This document shows, piece after piece, positions 5,077-7,626 of a stretch of 7,626 nucleotides of DNA (position 1 is its first letter; each line of letters starts with the position of its first letter). The notes beneath the pieces are model-generated. The model was not told where the DNA came from, ran no database searches, and was given only the letters and a program-made list of their open reading frames with translations. The position numbers were made by a program, and so were the translations under genes. Source of the DNA: an uncultured Lachnospiraceae bacterium. GTDB lineage: Bacteria; Bacillota; Clostridia; Lachnospirales; Lachnospiraceae. The DNA lies in contig CAMWSA010000182.1 in assembly GCA_947176785.1 (NCBI GenBank), forward strand, positions 1 to 7,626, written 5' to 3'.

Positions 5077-7281
5077 TTGGGCAAAAATCTTTTTATAGCG
5101 GAAAAGCCCAGTGTGGCAAAGGAATTCGCTAAAGCATTAAAATTACATACAAACTCCAGGGATGGTTTTCTGGAATCCCAGAACTGCATCATCACATGGT
5201 GTGTGGGGCATCTGGTGACCATGAGTTACCCGGAGATTTACGACGAGAAATACCGGAAATGGCGCTATGACACCATTCCCTTTATTCCCCGGGAATTTAA
5301 ATATGAGGTCATTGACAGCGTGCGGAAGCAGTTTACCATTGTCAGCGGCCTCTTAAACCGTCCGGATGTGTCCACGATCTATGTGTGTACCGACTCCGGG
5401 CGGGAGGGGGAATACATCTACCGTCTGGTGGAGCAGATGGCAGGGGTCAAGGGCAAGGAGAGGAAACGGGTGTGGATTGACTCTCAGACCGAGGAGGAGA
5501 TTCTGCGGGGCATCAAGGAGGCCAAGGATTTGTCGGAATACGATGCCCTCAGTGATGCCGCCTATCTGCGGGCCAAGGAGGACTACCTGATGGGCATCAA
5601 CTTCTCCCGGGTACTGACGCTGAAATACGGAAGAGCGGTGCAAAATTACTTAAACCGTGACCGTGCGGTGATTTCCGTGGGCAGGGTCATGACCTGTGTG
5701 CTGGGCATGGTGGTCAAGCGGGAGCGGGAGATCCGTGCCTTCGTAAAGACTCCCTTTTACCGGGTGCTGGGCAGCTTCGACTTAAAGGGCCGGAAGCTGG
5801 AGGGGGAGTGGAAGGCTGTGGAGGGCAGCCGTTACTACGAATCTCCCAAGCTATACAAGGAGAACGGCTTCAAGGCCAAAGAGGACGCCCAGGCGCTGAT
5901 CGACCAGCTCTCCGGCGATGCGGTCATAGAGTCCGCCGCCCGGAAGAATGAGAACAAGAACCCGCCGCTTCTCTACAATCTGGCGGAACTGCAGAACGAC
6001 TGCTCTAAGCTGTTTAAGATCAGCCCGGACGAAACCCTGCGGATTGTGCAGGAACTGTATGAGAAAAAGATGGTGACCTATCCCCGGACGGATGCCAGGG
6101 TATTGTCTACGGCGGTGGCCAAGGAGATTCACAAGAATATCGGCGGGCTGCAGGGCTATGGGCTGTGCGGCGGTTTTGCCAGGGAGATTTTAAGCCAGGG
6201 AAGTTACAGGAATATCGCCAAGACCCGCTATGTGAATGACAAGCAGATCACCGATCACTATGCCATCATCCCCACAGGCCAGGGGCTGAACAACCTGCAG
6301 GGCCTGATGCCGGTGGCGGTTAAGGTCTATGAGGTGATTGTGCGCCGGTTTCTGAGTGTCTTTTATCCGGCGGCAGTCTACCAGAAGGTCTCGCTGCAGG
6401 CCAGGGTGGCGGGGGAGAGCTTTTTTGCAAACTTCAAGGTGCTGACACAGGAGGGATACCTCAAGGTAATGCAGTACTCCTTTTTTAAGAAGAACGCCGG
6501 ATCTGCCCCCCAGGCGCAGGGAGTGGCCCGGCAGACCGGCCAGGCGCAGGGGGCGGTCAAACAGACTGTTCAGGCGGAGGGCGGGCCGGAAAGCGGCGCA
6601 CAGGCAGGCACCCCGGTACAAGGCGCGACAGGGCAGAGTGACCGGGCACAGGCCGGTGAGGGAAACGGCGCAAATGCGGCAGGAAAAGCGGGTGGAGAGG
6701 AGACCATCAGGGAGGATGGCGGCGAGGAAGAGGAGCAGAGATGCGACGAACAGTTCATGGCGCTGTTAAAGGGACTGAAAAAGGGGTCAAAGCTATCTGT
6801 CAAGGGCTATGAGATCAAGGAGGGGGAGACCTCTCCGCCCAAGCGCTACAATTCCGGCAGCATCATTCTGACCATGGAAAATGCCGGGCAATTCATTGAG
6901 GACGAGGAACTGCGGGCACAGATCAAGGGCAGCGGTATCGGCACCAGCGCCACCAGGGCGGAGATTCTGAAGAAGCTGGTGAATATCGAGTATCTGGCGC
7001 TGAATAAAAAGACCCAGGTGATCACGCCCACTTTGATGGGGGAGATGATCTTCGACGTGGTGAAGCTTTCCATCCGGCCTCTCTTGGACCCGGCTCTGAC
7101 AGCCAGCTGGGAAAAGGGGCTGACACTGGTGGCGGACGGCGATATCACCGCCGACGAATACATGGGAAAGCTGGATGATTTTGTTACCCGCCGCACCAAC
7201 ATGGTAAAGAACCTGGTCAATCAGGATAATTTACAGGCTTGCTTCCGGGCGACGGAAGCGTTTTACCAAAAGGGAAAGTGA
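5077..7281 (+). CDS. topB: DNA topoisomerase III (type IA), with a low-complexity insertion and no zinc fingers
   Basis: A 734-residue type IA topoisomerase that should cut and pass single strands to relax or decatenate DNA. The TOPRIM domain starts with LFIAEKPSVAKEFAKAL (E9) and has TDSGREGE (D106, G108, E110). The second Asp of the usual DxDxE is Gly, as also occurs in Bacillus TopB (DAGREGE). The catalytic tyrosine is Tyr335 in VTYPRTDARVLS. Other family blocks are DHYAIIPT and GSGIGTSATRAEILKKL. The usual GRVQTP block reads GRVMTC (202-207). Residues ~473-556 are a Gln/Ala/Gly-rich, then acidic segment not present in the Bacillus protein as I recall it, probably a flexible linker. The protein ends in LQACFRATEAFYQKGK without the Cys4 zinc-binding tail of some TopB proteins. 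The start is TTG. A plasmid or integrative-element topoisomerase is possible, but the neighbours are housekeeping genes. Confidence 0.93.
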   Translation: MGKNLFIAEKPSVAKEFAKALKLHTNSRDGFLESQNCIITWCVGHLVTMSYPEIYDEKYRKWRYDTIPFIPREFKYEVIDSVRKQFTIVSGLLNRPDVSTIYVCTDSGREGEYIYRLVEQMAGVKGKERKRVWIDSQTEEEILRGIKEAKDLSEYDALSDAAYLRAKEDYLMGINFSRVLTLKYGRAVQNYLNRDRAVISVGRVMTCVLGMVVKREREIRAFVKTPFYRVLGSFDLKGRKLEGEWKAVEGSRYYESPKLYKENGFKAKEDAQALIDQLSGDAVIESAARKNENKNPPLLYNLAELQNDCSKLFKISPDETLRIVQELYEKKMVTYPRTDARVLSTAVAKEIHKNIGGLQGYGLCGGFAREILSQGSYRNIAKTRYVNDKQITDHYAIIPTGQGLNNLQGLMPVAVKVYEVIVRRFLSVFYPAAVYQKVSLQARVAGESFFANFKVLTQEGYLKVMQYSFFKKNAGSAPQAQGVARQTGQAQGAVKQTVQAEGGPESGAQAGTPVQGATGQSDRAQAGEGNGANAAGKAGGEETIREDGGEEEEQRCDEQFMALLKGLKKGSKLSVKGYEIKEGETSPPKRYNSGSIILTMENAGQFIEDEELRAQIKGSGIGTSATRAEILKKLVNIEYLALNKKTQVITPTLMGEMIFDVVKLSIRPLLDPALTASWEKGLTLVADGDITADEYMGKLDDFVTRRTNMVKNLVNQDNLQACFRATEAFYQKGK
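6511..6630 (+). repeat. 30-bp in-frame tandem repeats inside the topoisomerase gene
   Basis: Units begin at 6511, 6541, 6571 and, much weaker, 6601; each starts with CAGGC. Units one and two agree at 21 of 30 positions and encode QAQGVARQTG and QAQGAVKQTV; unit three starts QAEGG. The period is a multiple of three, so gain or loss of units keeps the reading frame. They make up much of the low-complexity linker (residues 479 on). Confidence 0.7.
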
Positions 7282-7316
7282 CGGCTGCCGGGAGTATATA
7301 TTTTGCAGTTACACGG

Positions 7317-7369
7317 GTACAGCGGGAGGTTGTCAGTCCAAATTCCCGCTGTGCAGGAAGGGGGAATTT
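7317..7369 (+). promoter_or_regulatory. Two overlapping hairpins around the ribosome binding site of the last gene
   Basis: Hairpin 1 pairs ACAGCGGGA (7319-7327) with TCCCGCTGT (7344-7352), extendable to 7317/7354. Hairpin 2 pairs AAATTCCC (7340-7347) with GGGAATTT (7362-7369), which includes part of the Shine-Dalgarno region GGAAGGGGG (7356-7364) and ends at the start codon. The two share 7344-7347 and cannot form together, so hairpin 1 would free the ribosome site. GTGCAGGAAGGG (7351-7362) matches the right arms of the intergenic repeats, so this may be a diverged repeat copy. Pairing is read directly; a switching role is inference. Confidence 0.4.
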
Positions 7370-7626
7370 ATGCGGGAAGATATAGAAGACAGAATTCGTA
7401 AATTGGAGGAAAAGGGTGTTATAATCATAGATCCCGGGCAGACCTACATTTCGCCGGAGGTGGATCCGGACAGGATTTATAAGGGATGCGTGCTGTTTCC
7501 GGGATGCCGGCTGACGGGGGAGCGAACCCTTGTCGGCACGTCGGCCCGGATCGGTACGGAGGGCCCGGCCGTGATCCATAACTCCATCGTCGGGGCGGAG
7601 GCGGAGGTCGGCAGCGGCTTTCTGTC
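7370..7626 (+). CDS. GlmU C-terminal-like left-handed beta-helix protein (partial, runs off the window)
   Basis: Eighty-five codons are visible from ATG 7370, with GGAAGGGGG five bases upstream. The protein opens with a short charged helix (MREDIEDRIRKLEEKG) and then GVIIIDPGQTYISPEVD. The latter resembles the junction between the pyrophosphorylase and acetyltransferase domains of GlmU (typically GVTIIDPxxTYID). Hexapeptide-like turns follow (LVGTSARIGTEGPAVIHNSI, then VGAEAEVGSG). The nucleotidyltransferase domain that normally precedes this is absent, because the start codon lies right at the junction. Similar short proteins in Clostridia are often labelled UDP-N-acetylglucosamine pyrophosphorylase, but without that domain the label is doubtful. 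The actual substrate cannot be told from this fragment. It follows topB after 88 bp and might be co-transcribed with it. Confidence 0.8.
   Translation, partial: MREDIEDRIRKLEEKGVIIIDPGQTYISPEVDPDRIYKGCVLFPGCRLTGERTLVGTSARIGTEGPAVIHNSIVGAEAEVGSGFL

Overview
The window looks like a chromosomal stretch of a moderately GC-rich Clostridia member, most likely a Lachnospiraceae-type gut bacterium. The clues are strong purine-rich ribosome binding sites, a TTG start, the fungal/archaeal-type aspartate-semialdehyde dehydrogenase, a clostridial-style TopB, and a stand-alone GlmU-like beta-helix protein. This placement is inferred from gene types and was not checked against any database. All genes lie on the + strand.

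Layout: positions 1-243 hold the end of one intergenic repeat and a full second copy. Then come argH (244-1659) and asd (1727-2812), 67 bp apart and possibly co-transcribed. A second repeat copy starts right after the asd stop and precedes a PAS-GGDEF-EAL cyclic-di-GMP protein (3022-4743). A 333-bp gap follows with a third, long palindromic copy plus an extra repeat end. Next is a DNA topoisomerase III (TTG start, 5077-7281) with a low-complexity insertion built partly from 30-bp repeats. The window ends in the first 85 codons of a GlmU-C-terminal-like left-handed beta-helix protein (7370 onward), whose ribosome binding site lies inside a diverged repeat or hairpin region.

Function: argH completes arginine synthesis and asd feeds lysine, threonine, methionine and diaminopimelate, so both relate to aspartate metabolism. 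The other genes (second-messenger turnover, DNA topology, probable sugar-nucleotide or acyltransferase-like fold) show no obvious pathway link to them.

Most notable signal: a family of ~100-bp palindromic intergenic elements, all in the same orientation. Their stem sequences differ between copies but keep pairing, and a loop motif (ATCGGGyAG) is kept. They occupy every intergenic gap except argH-asd, the last one only as a diverged remnant.
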